Assembly (NCBI GenBank): GCA_949372755.1
Contig: CASIBO010000011.1
Coordinates: 124,001-188,000 of the forward strand
DNA length: 64,000 nt
Direction of reading: 5' to 3'
Source: UBA9926 sp018645765
Lineage (GTDB): Bacteria > Pseudomonadota > Gammaproteobacteria > Pseudomonadales > Azotimanducaceae
This document shows positions 33,236 to 41,642 of this stretch, piece by piece. The translations under genes were made by a program, and so were the position numbers. How positions within the stretch are numbered: position 1 is the stretch's first letter; every line of letters starts with the position of its first letter. Below the pieces are notes generated by a model. That model was not told the DNA's origin. It ran no database searches and saw only the letters and a program-made list of their open reading frames with translations.

Positions 33236-34975
33236 CTAATTGAACTTCTTAACAATCGGTATCCGTCGCCCCATACCGAAGGCAACCTTGGACACCTTGG
33301 GGCCTGGACAGGTTTGACGACGCTTATACTCCATGCTGGCGATCAATTTTATTAACGACTGATACCGCGTCGATGACCCACGCGCCTCCAGCCAACCACG
33401 CAATCGAGTCAAATCCATAGAGACTCGGCGATCATCCGCCGCAACGCGCTCAACCCAGATCTTAAAAGCATCGAACTCATTAACGTAGTCCTCGATGTAC
33501 GCCTGGACCAACGGGTCCAATATCGCATAAGGCAACAAGCTCGCCTCATCGGTTTGATCCGGTGCAAGTTCTGCGCTGGGCGGCTTCAGAATAATCTCAG
33601 CTGGGATCCGACCGCCCGCTCTCGCCAATGCAAATACCTGCCATTTATAAAGATCCTTGATGGGCGCAAAACTAAAATTCATATCAAAATGCGTGTAATA
33701 ACCGCAGGCTGATTCTGTTTTATTGCCCGTAGACAGCGGCATTGCACCAAACGCGTTGGAAAAATGCATCACATATAGATCACGCAGCCTGGCCTGGATA
33801 TTTTGATCCGCAACGGTGCTATAACGATCCGCCGCAAACACTTGCGTCACCAAGTTCTCTGGGTCGGTTTGCGTCCTAAACTGCTGATTGAGGCTGGCAA
33901 CCAACTCAAGGTGTGCGATCGGCACCTCGTAATCCCAGCATCCCAATGCGGCATGCAGCGCGATCGCATCCCGCCCGGCGCCAGAGGAGCTCCAAACCGA
34001 CGGCATCCGTACGGCATGAACCTGCTTGGGCCCTACCGCGTCGCACGCAATTTGCACAACCAAAGCGCTATCGATGCCACCACTACTGGCCAAGACCAAC
34101 TGCTCGAACCCGGACTTCTGCACATAATCTCGAACACTTAAAACCAGCAAATCGTAGAGATCAACTTGAGCCGACTGAGGCGGTGCCCGCTTAGCCTCGA
34201 TCGACGCCGCCGCGCACTCAACAACAGCGAACTCATCGACAGTGACTTCCTGAGACTGATAAAGAATCGTTTGGTCCTGAACAACAAAGCTCTGTCCGTC
34301 GAAAACCAACTCGTCTTGCCCGCCCCATTGGTTTACATAAACCAGGGTCATATCGCCCAGGTTCTCAGCAATGGCCGCGTGCCTTTGGGCAAACTTATCG
34401 TGTACGAAAGGTGAACTGTTCAGCGACAGCAAGACATCAACGCCTGCTGCGCGATACTGCGCTAACGGGTTATTCCGCGCTGGATAACCCGCTTCCCCCT
34501 TGTCATTCCAAAGGTCTTCACAGATCGCAATGCCGACTGTCAGCCCTTTTAAAGGGAATATTGTTAGCGCGGTGCCCGCTTCAAAGTACCGTTGTTCATC
34601 GAAAACATCATAAAACGGCAACAAATTCTTACGGTGATTGAAGGTTTGGCGCCCAGCCTGAATGACCGCCGCTGCGTTATAAAAGGGCTTGCCCGACCCC
34701 TCATTGCGTTCGATGTAACCCACGACGATGCACAGATCTTGCAACCCTGGTTGCGCAGACAGTCGCATCACATCAGCCAGGACCCGCTGATTCTCCTGAA
34801 CGTACTGCACGTGGTACATTAAGTCCTGACTCAGATACCCCGGAATCGTGAGTTCAGGAAAGACAACAACATCACACCCCCCTGCCTGAGCCGCCCGAAT
34901 CCCGGCCTCGATCCGATCGAAGTTTCCAGCGAAATCGCCCGGTGTCGTGTTAATTTGAGCGAGGCAAACGCGCAT
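33236..34975 (-). CDS. nadE: Glutamine-dependent NAD+ synthetase NadE
   Basis: NadE amidates nicotinic acid adenine dinucleotide using ammonia from its own glutaminase domain. The N-terminal nitrilase-like domain (residues 1 to about 270) has the Glu in VVFPELTIPGYL, the Lys in NHRKNLLPFYDVFDE and the Cys in VGIAICEDLWND. The C-terminal synthetase domain has the ATP loop LASSGGIDSALVV, STGNKTE, and PSAELAPDQTDE. The frame stays open to 35266, but the ATG at 34975 (MRVCLAQINTTPGDFAGN) matches the family start and gives 579 residues; the upstream part overlaps the heme A synthase gene. Confidence 0.95.
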   Translation of the reverse strand: MRVCLAQINTTPGDFAGNFDRIEAGIRAAQAGGCDVVVFPELTIPGYLSQDLMYHVQYVQENQRVLADVMRLSAQPGLQDLCIVVGYIERNEGSGKPFYNAAAVIQAGRQTFNHRKNLLPFYDVFDEQRYFEAGTALTIFPLKGLTVGIAICEDLWNDKGEAGYPARNNPLAQYRAAGVDVLLSLNSSPFVHDKFAQRHAAIAENLGDMTLVYVNQWGGQDELVFDGQSFVVQDQTILYQSQEVTVDEFAVVECAAASIEAKRAPPQSAQVDLYDLLVLSVRDYVQKSGFEQLVLASSGGIDSALVVQIACDAVGPKQVHAVRMPSVWSSSGAGRDAIALHAALGCWDYEVPIAHLELVASLNQQFRTQTDPENLVTQVFAADRYSTVADQNIQARLRDLYVMHFSNAFGAMPLSTGNKTESACGYYTHFDMNFSFAPIKDLYKWQVFALARAGGRIPAEIILKPPSAELAPDQTDEASLLPYAILDPLVQAYIEDYVNEFDAFKIWVERVAADDRRVSMDLTRLRGWLEARGSSTRYQSLIKLIASMEYKRRQTCPGPKVSKVAFGMGRRIPIVKKFN

Positions 34976-35010
34976 CAGATTTTCAGCTCCATGCTCTGAG
35001 CCCCGAGGCT

Positions 35011-36039
35011 CTAAGTAGCCGTTCGGGGGCGCACGAGAAAGTTCAGGTAGGTCAATCCTAACACCACAAAACACGCAAAAACCTGATGTGTTAAGGCCCA
35101 AGATAATGGCACAACAGTAATCAAGGTTGTGATCCCCAGTAGAAATTGAACGAAAACGAGCCCCACACATAGGCCGGCAGCCCGGCGCACGTGTGGCCCT
35201 GCGCCTTGGCTCAGAGCAGCCCCCAGCGTTACGGCCGCTGCCACCAACACAGCAAGGCCTAACCAACGGTGTATGAACTGGATCATCGCACCATTTTCAA
35301 ACCAGTTCAGCCAGAAAGGTGCAAGCGTGAGAGCTGCCTCAGCAATCCACGTATCCCCCATCTTAGGGTAGGTATTGAACCCCAAGCCGGCTTTGAGCCC
35401 GGCGGTGAAACCCCCATAGATTAATTGAGCCACCAACAGCAGCGTGAATATCTGCACAATCCGGCGCAAGCCACCGGATGCTGCCGTGCTCTGCTGAGTC
35501 GACAATGACAGCACCAAATCAAAGACATAAGCCAGAATAAACAGCGCCAGACACAAGTGCGCCGCCAGCCGAAAGTGGCTCACACTTGGGCGATCCACCA
35601 GGCCGCTCTTCACCATGAACCAGCCGAGCAGTCCCTGGGAGCCGCCCAGAGCCAGCGCGATCAAAAACCGTGGCCTTTGCGGTCGCTGGATCCGCCCGAC
35701 GATCCAAAAATACAAAAACGGCACCACGAAGATCAACCCGATGGCACGCCCTAAAACGCGATGTCCATATTCCCAATAGAAAATGGCCTTAAATGCGTCA
35801 AGACTCATCCCTTTATTTAACTTTTGATACTCTGGGTACTGCTTGTATTGCGAGAATTCCGCCTCCCAAGCCTGCGCATTCAGTGGTGGCAGAATGCCGG
35901 CAATCGGCTTCCAATCGACCATTGACAGACCGCTGTGCGTCAGGCGGGTAGCGCCGCCGACGCCAACCATCAGGATGATACTGACGCAAACCAGCAACAA
36001 CCAAATTTGAACACTATTAAGTCCTTTGAGCACTGACAT
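35011..36039 (-). CDS. ctaA: Heme A synthase CtaA/Cox15
   Basis: This membrane enzyme oxidises the heme o methyl group to the formyl of heme A, needed by aa3-type cytochrome oxidases. The 342-residue, eight-helix protein has GGATRLTHSGLSMVDWKPI, the heme-ligand His motifs WEYGHRVLGR, SHFRLAAHL, FIHRWLGL and LTHQVFACF, and AGLKAGLGFNTYPKM. It is the Cox15-like (type without extra loop cysteines) form common in alpha- and gammaproteobacteria. Cox structural genes are not in the window. It implies aerobic respiration. nadE follows 35 bases downstream. Confidence 0.93.
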   Translation of the reverse strand: MSVLKGLNSVQIWLLLVCVSIILMVGVGGATRLTHSGLSMVDWKPIAGILPPLNAQAWEAEFSQYKQYPEYQKLNKGMSLDAFKAIFYWEYGHRVLGRAIGLIFVVPFLYFWIVGRIQRPQRPRFLIALALGGSQGLLGWFMVKSGLVDRPSVSHFRLAAHLCLALFILAYVFDLVLSLSTQQSTAASGGLRRIVQIFTLLLVAQLIYGGFTAGLKAGLGFNTYPKMGDTWIAEAALTLAPFWLNWFENGAMIQFIHRWLGLAVLVAAAVTLGAALSQGAGPHVRRAAGLCVGLVFVQFLLGITTLITVVPLSWALTHQVFACFVVLGLTYLNFLVRPRTAT

Positions 36040-36199
36040 CCTGTTCTCCTAGCGCTTCATTACTTTGCGGCCCCGCACCCCGACACGCCTTTGGGGCTAA
36101 CCCTGCTCGTTGTCACCAGAACGGCGACCTCGCAAGTCTTACGTTAAGCGGCCTCGAAACGAGCCTTTGAATGCAATAAAACGGCCCAACGAATATCAG

Positions 36200-36220
36200 A
36201 TTATAGCACTGGTCTATAAT
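36200..36220. promoter_or_regulatory. Perfect dyad ATTATAG-N7-CTATAAT with TATAAT on both strands
   Basis: In the 255-base gap between divergent ctaA and the acyl-CoA dehydrogenase gene, ATTATAG (36200-36206) and CTATAAT (36214-36220) are exact inverted repeats around CACTGGT. TATAAT therefore reads as a -10 element on both strands. The arrangement is that of overlapping divergent promoters or a repressor operator covering a -10. No strong -35 is seen for either. The rest of the gap shows no gene. Confidence 0.55.
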
Positions 36221-36294
36221 GCCCAGAATGACTGGACAATTTAACGCGACGGGGGAGAATCTAACCCAACCCCCTCAGACGAAGGCACCCCACC

Positions 36295-37482
36295 ATGACG
36301 GATCTAACCACTTTTCGAACCGAAACCAGAGCATGGCTGGAGGAAAATTGCCCACAGGCAATGCGGAACCTGTCGTTCCATTGGGAAGATGCACACCTCA
36401 TTTATAGTACCGAGGCCGCTGAAGTCTGGCGCGAGCGGATGGCGGGCAAGGGTTGGATTGCCCCGATGTGGCCGACCGCCTATGGCGGTGGTGGGCTCAG
36501 CCGAGAAGAAGCCATTGTCTTGTCCCAAGAAATGGGCCGCATTAAGGCAACCGCTGCCTCCAGCGGCATGGGGCTGACCATGATCGGGCCCACCCTTTTA
36601 GAATACGGCACCGAAGACCAAAAGCTCAGACACCTCCCCAGTATCACCGATGGCACTATTCGCTGGTGCCAGGGTTACAGCGAACCCGGCGCAGGCTCGG
36701 ACTTGGCCGCACTACAGGCACGAGCCGTGATCGAGGGCGATCAATTTATTATCAACGGCCAGAAGATTTGGACCTCAGGCGCCCAATATGCAGACTGGAT
36801 GTTTGCACTGGTTCGGACAGACCCGAGTGCGGCCAAGCACGAAGGCATCAGCTTCGTCCTGTTAGATATGCATCAGGCCGGCGTTACCGTGAAACCAATT
36901 GGATTAATCTCTGGCTCGTCGCCGTTTTGTGAAACCTTTTTGGATAATGCGACGGCGCATCGCGCTGATCTCATTGGCGAGCTCAACAAGGGCTGGACCA
37001 TCGGCAAGCGTCTACTGCAGTTTGAGCGATCCGGGATTGGCGGCCTATCCGGAGCCGCCAACAAGAAAAAAGCGGTCAAAACCAATCCACTTGTCGACAT
37101 TGCGAAGCGCTATGTTGGTGACCAGGACGGCAAAATTGGGAATTCTGAATACCGCGAAAAAATCCTCAAACACAGCATGACCGAACGGGCTTTCCAACTC
37201 ACCACCTCCCGGGTCGTTCAAGAAAATCAGAACGGTCAAACCCCAGGCGCCACCACCTCGATCTTTAAACTGGTTGGATCAACGCTTGCGCGCGATGGCG
37301 CCGCTTTGAAATCTGAGCTTATGGGCGCACAAGGGTTGGGCTGGGAAGGCGAAGGCTTTGAAGCCAAAGAAATCGAGACGACGCGAGGCTGGCTCAACTC
37401 GCGCGCTGTCACCATTTACGGCGGGACCAATGAGGTTCAAATGAACATCATCGGCAAACGCGTACTAGGATTACCCGATTAA
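36295..37482 (+). CDS. Acyl-CoA dehydrogenase family protein (large-subunit-like)
   Basis: A 395-residue flavoprotein that should oxidise an acyl-CoA at the alpha-beta bond and pass electrons to ETF. It has WPTAYGGGGLSREEAI, the FAD/substrate motif WCQGYSEPGAGSDLA, GQKIWTSGAQYADWMFALVR and the C-terminal TIYGGTNEVQMNIIGKRVLG. The WCQGYSEPGAGSD form is like the PimC-type subunits that pair with a smaller partner, and it closely resembles the protein at 48359-49513. No small partner is adjacent to this copy. The substrate is unknown. AAGG precedes the ATG. Confidence 0.88.
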   Translation: MTDLTTFRTETRAWLEENCPQAMRNLSFHWEDAHLIYSTEAAEVWRERMAGKGWIAPMWPTAYGGGGLSREEAIVLSQEMGRIKATAASSGMGLTMIGPTLLEYGTEDQKLRHLPSITDGTIRWCQGYSEPGAGSDLAALQARAVIEGDQFIINGQKIWTSGAQYADWMFALVRTDPSAAKHEGISFVLLDMHQAGVTVKPIGLISGSSPFCETFLDNATAHRADLIGELNKGWTIGKRLLQFERSGIGGLSGAANKKKAVKTNPLVDIAKRYVGDQDGKIGNSEYREKILKHSMTERAFQLTTSRVVQENQNGQTPGATTSIFKLVGSTLARDGAALKSELMGAQGLGWEGEGFEAKEIETTRGWLNSRAVTIYGGTNEVQMNIIGKRVLGLPD

Positions 37483-37616
37483 GCGACTTGATCCTTCAGG
37501 CTGCAAGCGGATCCAATGTTCTAAACCAGGACTCGAGCTTATCGAGCCCCGCTGTCCGCCCGAGCACGCAACACGTCGCCGGCAGAAAAAGCGATGATTG
37601 AGCAGAACGCCAACCC

Positions 37617-38909
37617 TTGAACGACGCGCCCACCCTGCCACAAACCGAGCCTGACAAACGTCTATTTGCCGCCCTTGGCGTGCGCGACTACCTCTATCTC
37701 TGGCTCGGGATGCTGGGCTCAGCCTTTGCAATGAACATGCAGCAGGTTGCCCAAGGTTGGCTGGTCTATGAGATGACCTCCTCTGCCATCCAATTAACTT
37801 GGGTCACGCTGGCATTTATGTTGCCGCAAGTCATCTTTGCGCTCGTCGGCGGCGTGCTCGCAGATCGCGTTCGAAAAAAACCCCTGATTGGCTGGTCTCC
37901 CATCATCAACGGGATTGCGACGCTTTACTTAACCATCGTTATTTTCTCAGGCGAGGTCACTTTTTGGCATTTTGTCGCTATCGGTTTTCTGAATGGCACG
38001 ATCATGGCCCTTTCTATTCCAGCTCGCACGGCGTTGATTCCTGAAATCGTCGGCGAGCCACGCATCTTTAACGCAATGGCCTTTAATACCGCGGCCTGGA
38101 ACCTTTCGAGAATTTTGGGCCCTGCACTGGCCGGGTTCATGATTGCCCAACTGGCCGATGGGGACACCACCTCAACCTACGGTGTTGGGTGGGTCTATGT
38201 CGTAATTTCGATACTGTATTTCTTTTCGGGCGCGTCGGTTTTGCTCATCAAACATGCTGGCAATCCGACCGATGCCCCACGTAAAAGCCCCTTTCAAGAC
38301 ACTGTTGAGGGTCTGCGTTATGTAGTGCGGTCTCCCATCGTTGGCGGCTTAATTCTATTGTCCATTTTGCCCTTCCTGTTTGGTCTCAGTATTAACACCC
38401 TCCTACCCGCTTTTAATACCGACGTTTTATTGGCAGGCCCAGACACGCTAGGCCTGCTCATGACCGGCATGGGTCTTGGCGCGATTGTTGGCTCCTTGCT
38501 ACTGGCCAAGCTCAGCGGGCTTCGGCACAAGGGCTATTGGCTCATCCTGACGAACGTCCTCTGGGGCGTCTCAGTTGCTTGCTTCGGCGCCTCAAGCACT
38601 TTCACCACCGCATTCCTCATTATTTGTTGCATGGGTTTCGTCTCTGCGATCAATATGTCGATGAACAGAAGCCTTGTTCAGCTTCAAGTCGATCAGCAAA
38701 TGCGCGGCAGAATCATGAGTATCGATCTGATGTCACACGGCTTAATGCCGATCGGCATCCTTCCCATCGGCTACATCGCAGAGCATTATGGTGTTCAAAC
38801 AGGACTTATGACCAGCGGCTGTATCCTTGCCCTCACAACGCTCTTGGTTGCCCTGAAATTAAAAGCGGTTTGGGCGATCGATACGGGCTACCGGCGGATA
38901 GAGCGGTAA
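37617..38909 (+). CDS. MFS transporter (EntS-like MFS_3 family)
   Basis: A 430-residue inner-membrane protein with about 12 hydrophobic helices. The first-loop MFS motif appears as GGVLADRVRKKPLI and the segment RTALIPEIVGEPRIFNAMAFN with RILGPALAGFMI is typical of the MFS_3/EntS exporter branch, many of which export siderophores or drugs. The only start in this region is TTG at 37617, with no clear ribosome-binding site, so the true N-terminus is uncertain. It follows the acyl-CoA dehydrogenase gene by 134 bases. Substrate unknown. Confidence 0.85.
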   Translation: MNDAPTLPQTEPDKRLFAALGVRDYLYLWLGMLGSAFAMNMQQVAQGWLVYEMTSSAIQLTWVTLAFMLPQVIFALVGGVLADRVRKKPLIGWSPIINGIATLYLTIVIFSGEVTFWHFVAIGFLNGTIMALSIPARTALIPEIVGEPRIFNAMAFNTAAWNLSRILGPALAGFMIAQLADGDTTSTYGVGWVYVVISILYFFSGASVLLIKHAGNPTDAPRKSPFQDTVEGLRYVVRSPIVGGLILLSILPFLFGLSINTLLPAFNTDVLLAGPDTLGLLMTGMGLGAIVGSLLLAKLSGLRHKGYWLILTNVLWGVSVACFGASSTFTTAFLIICCMGFVSAINMSMNRSLVQLQVDQQMRGRIMSIDLMSHGLMPIGILPIGYIAEHYGVQTGLMTSGCILALTTLLVALKLKAVWAIDTGYRRIER

Positions 38910-38991
38910 TGCAAGGCATCGCCCGATTACCATTTTTTTAGATTTACTGGCACACTGCCTCCTTCAGCGTTTCATCATGGATTGAGCCAAC

Positions 38992-39510
38992 TTGCAGCCG
39001 ATCTTTAATTATTTCTGGCAACTTTGCCTGTTCAAACGCCATCCCTCTGAACTCCCGAATCAGCACTCGGTCCTGCTTGTGGTAACCGGCGTTTATCTTG
39101 GCATCATCACCTTTGCTGGCTCGCTGAGCTATCCAGACCGGAGCCTGCTCACAACCTTTGCAATGATCATGGTTGGCCTGGCGATCCAAGTCGCTTTCAT
39201 TTTCCTACTGATGTGGTTCAAAGGCGTGGCCAGGCGGCTACCGAGTGTTATTGGCAATCTCTTGGGCGCCAGCGCCCTGCTCACCTGTATTTTATTGCCC
39301 ATCAATCTCACGTTGCTCTCCGCAGAGCCAGGCATTCTGCGAACCCTGGCCGATAGCTTGACCTGGGTTTGGTTGGGTTGGTGGCTCACCGTCTGCGGTT
39401 ATGTCTTGTCCAAGTCTGCTCAAATCAGCATCGTGCAAGGCGCCCTCATCGCATTCATGATTGAACTGCTCGGCGTTCTGTCCAGCTATTCTTTATTTCC
39501 AGGCGCCTAA
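38992..39510 (+). CDS. Hypothetical four-helix membrane protein
   Basis: A 172-residue hydrophobic protein with four to five likely transmembrane segments (VLLVVTGVYLGIITFAG, AMIMVGLAIQVAFIFLLMW, LLGASALLTCILLPINL, GALIAFMIELLGVL). I recognise no family motif. The start is TTG at 38992, preceded by GGATTGAG. It ends two bases before mpl and is likely co-transcribed with it. Its position suggests an envelope role, but that is inference only. Confidence 0.6.
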   Translation: MQPIFNYFWQLCLFKRHPSELPNQHSVLLVVTGVYLGIITFAGSLSYPDRSLLTTFAMIMVGLAIQVAFIFLLMWFKGVARRLPSVIGNLLGASALLTCILLPINLTLLSAEPGILRTLADSLTWVWLGWWLTVCGYVLSKSAQISIVQGALIAFMIELLGVLSSYSLFPGA

Positions 39511-39512
39511 GT

Positions 39513-40883
39513 ATGCACATTCATATCCTCGGAATTTGCGGTACGTTAATGGGCAGTATCGCCCTTTTAGCAAAAGCCCAAGGCCACAAGATTACCGGCA
39601 GCGATGATGGCGTTTATCCCCCAATGAGCGATCAATTGCGTTCGGAGGGGATTGCCTTGCAATCACCCTACAGCGGCGACAGCATTCCAGACGTTGCCGA
39701 TTTGGTTGTTTTAGGCAATGCGGGTCTGGGCCGAGGGAATCCTGCTGTTGAGGCACTCCTGTCAAGCGGCACGGAATTTTGCTCAGGCGCCGAATTCCTA
39801 GGCCGTTTTATTCTCAAAGACAAGTGGGTGATTGCGGTCTCCGGGACCCATGGTAAAACCACCACTGCCAGCATGGTCACCTGGATCCTAGACTGTGCTG
39901 GACTCAACCCAGGTTATCTTATCGGGGGTATCCCGACTAATTTCGAGCGATCCGCACGCCTCACCGAAAGCCCATTCTTTGTGATTGAAGCCGATGAGTA
40001 CGACACGTCATTCTTTGACCGCCAATCAAAATTTCTGCACTACCATCCAAGAACGCTGGTCCTCAACAACCTTGAATTTGATCACGCCGACATCTTTGCA
40101 GACCTTAAGGCCATTGAAGACCAGTTCCACCAACTGATTAGGCGGGTTCCGGCCAACGGACTCATTATCAGTAACGGCCAAGATCATAATATCGAGATCC
40201 TGCTCGAACGGGGTATCTGGTCCGAGCAATTGCGCTTTGGTGTCATCGATGACCAAGATCCGCAGTCATCAGGGGGTCTCTCGATGCATCACCCCTCGCA
40301 AGTAATTTCGTTAGAGGGCGCACGCTTGGGCACGCTGAGTTGGCGTCTTACTGGCGCTCACAACTTATCGAACGCCTTGGCAGCCCTTGCGGCCGCTCGG
40401 CATGTGGGCGTTCCACCGGCGCTGGGTATCCAGTACCTTGCCGATTTCACCGGCGTAAAACGGCGCATGGAGATTGTGCACACCGCCCCCAAAGCGGTTC
40501 TTTATGACGATTTCGCGCATCACCCAACCGCGATCAAAAGCACGTTAGCGGGACTCCGGCAAAAAATTGGACAAGCGCCACTTTACGCAATACTTGAGCC
40601 CCGATCGCACACCATGCGACTCGGTATCCATCACGAACAATTGGCGCCGGCTTGCGTGCACGCTGACCGGGTATTTTGGTTGAAACCAGAACGCTTGGCG
40701 TTCGATCTCGACAAAGCCGTCATACCACACGGACATGCGGTGTTTGACAACCCCTTAGCGCTCGCTCGCGCGGTTGGGCAGCAACTGGGGCTTGAGCACG
40801 ACAGCGCGCATATTGTGATCATGAGCAATGGCGGCATAGATATTTTGAAAAGCGCCCTACTCGATCAAATCAGTCATGCTTGA
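39513..40883 (+). CDS. mpl: Murein tripeptide ligase Mpl
   Basis: Mpl joins recycled L-Ala-gamma-D-Glu-meso-DAP to UDP-MurNAc. The Mur-ligase layout is clear in 456 residues: an N-terminal Rossmann-like domain (MHIHILGICGTLMGSIALLA, GSDDGVYPPMSDQL), the ATP loop VSGTHGKTTTASMVTWIL, the central EADEYDTSFFD and NNLEFDHADIF, and a C-terminal domain with YDDFAHHPTAI and EPRSHTMRLG. The GICGTLMG start separates Mpl from MurC. Together with AmgK and MurU in the same window it completes sugar and peptide recycling. It overlaps the next gene by eight bases. Confidence 0.95.
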   Translation: MHIHILGICGTLMGSIALLAKAQGHKITGSDDGVYPPMSDQLRSEGIALQSPYSGDSIPDVADLVVLGNAGLGRGNPAVEALLSSGTEFCSGAEFLGRFILKDKWVIAVSGTHGKTTTASMVTWILDCAGLNPGYLIGGIPTNFERSARLTESPFFVIEADEYDTSFFDRQSKFLHYHPRTLVLNNLEFDHADIFADLKAIEDQFHQLIRRVPANGLIISNGQDHNIEILLERGIWSEQLRFGVIDDQDPQSSGGLSMHHPSQVISLEGARLGTLSWRLTGAHNLSNALAALAAARHVGVPPALGIQYLADFTGVKRRMEIVHTAPKAVLYDDFAHHPTAIKSTLAGLRQKIGQAPLYAILEPRSHTMRLGIHHEQLAPACVHADRVFWLKPERLAFDLDKAVIPHGHAVFDNPLALARAVGQQLGLEHDSAHIVIMSNGGIDILKSALLDQISHA

Positions 40884-41583
40884 AACCGACCTATACGGCC
40901 CGTTAAAAACCTGGTTCGAGGCTCAGGGATTCGAGGTCCGAGGGGAGGTCCTGCATTGTGATTTAGTTGCACAAAAAGACGAGCATTTCGTGGTGGTCGA
41001 GCTCAAACTTAAGCCATCTTTAAAGTTACTGTATCAAGCAACCGATCGCTTGCAGCTCACGGACGACGTTTATATCGCCCTGCCAGCGCCAACCAAAAAA
41101 AGAAAGGCGCTAAAGGCCTTCCAAAAACTGCTTCAGAACCTCGGCATCGGATTATTGCTCGTTCAGATCTCAAGCATTGGCGCACGCATCATTCAGGCGC
41201 TACCACCGACCAAAGCCCCACGCCGCCGATCACGCCGAAAGGCGCTCGCACTCACTAAAGAATTTTCTGGGCGCGGCCAAACCGATAATTTAGGCGGGAC
41301 CGCTTCAAAAAAAATTCTCACGGTTTATCGGGAAGATGCCTTGCTCATCGTCGCCTTTTTAGAAAATCTCGCGATCGCTTCGCCAAAGGCGCTTGTGGCA
41401 AAAGGCTGCGCCACTCGAGCAGGCCAAATCTTAAGAGACAATCACTATGGCTGGTTTGAACGCGTCAAACGGGGCCACTACACCCTAAGCGCTCACGCCT
41501 CAGAGGAGGTCACAACCACCTTTCCCGAGGTGCTTCGCGGCTGCCGTTTGATCGTCCAATCCGCAGCCCTTGCAGCCGAGTAA
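40876..41583 (+). CDS. DUF2161 family protein (PD-(D/E)XK nuclease-like fold)
   Basis: A 235-residue protein. The N-terminal half matches a PD-(D/E)XK core: an early Glu in the first helix (LETDLYGPLKTWFEAQGFEV), then HCDLVAQKDEHFVVVELKLK with the Asp and the ExK pair, then LLYQATDRLQLTDDVYIALP. A basic linker (APRRRSRRKALAL) leads to a C-terminal winged-helix-like part. I assign it to DUF2161 by memory of this pattern; a phosphodiesterase or nuclease role is inferred from the fold. It overlaps mpl by eight bases and ends its transcript before a long dyad at 41593. Confidence 0.75.
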   Translation: MLETDLYGPLKTWFEAQGFEVRGEVLHCDLVAQKDEHFVVVELKLKPSLKLLYQATDRLQLTDDVYIALPAPTKKRKALKAFQKLLQNLGIGLLLVQISSIGARIIQALPPTKAPRRRSRRKALALTKEFSGRGQTDNLGGTASKKILTVYREDALLIVAFLENLAIASPKALVAKGCATRAGQILRDNHYGWFERVKRGHYTLSAHASEEVTTTFPEVLRGCRLIVQSAALAAE

Positions 41584-41592
41584 ATCTTAGGT

Positions 41593-41619
41593 ATTATTTT
41601 GTAGTGGTACCAAAATAAT
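41593..41619. repeat. AT-rich inverted repeat upstream of the hybrid kinase gene
   Basis: ATTATTTTG (41593-41601) and CAAAATAAT (41611-41619) form a perfect 9-bp inverted repeat around TAGTGGTAC, whose edges can extend the pairing. It lies in the 59-base gap between the DUF2161 stop and the kinase ATG. It is too AT-rich for a good terminator and looks more like a binding-site dyad, possibly autoregulatory. Confidence 0.5.
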
Positions 41620-41642
41620 AATAAAAACCAAACAAGACCCAC

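Noticed and set aside
34976..35266. N-terminal extension of nadE
   Set aside because: The open frame continues 97 codons upstream, but it is Arg/Cys-rich, overlaps ctaA and is not part of the NadE fold.
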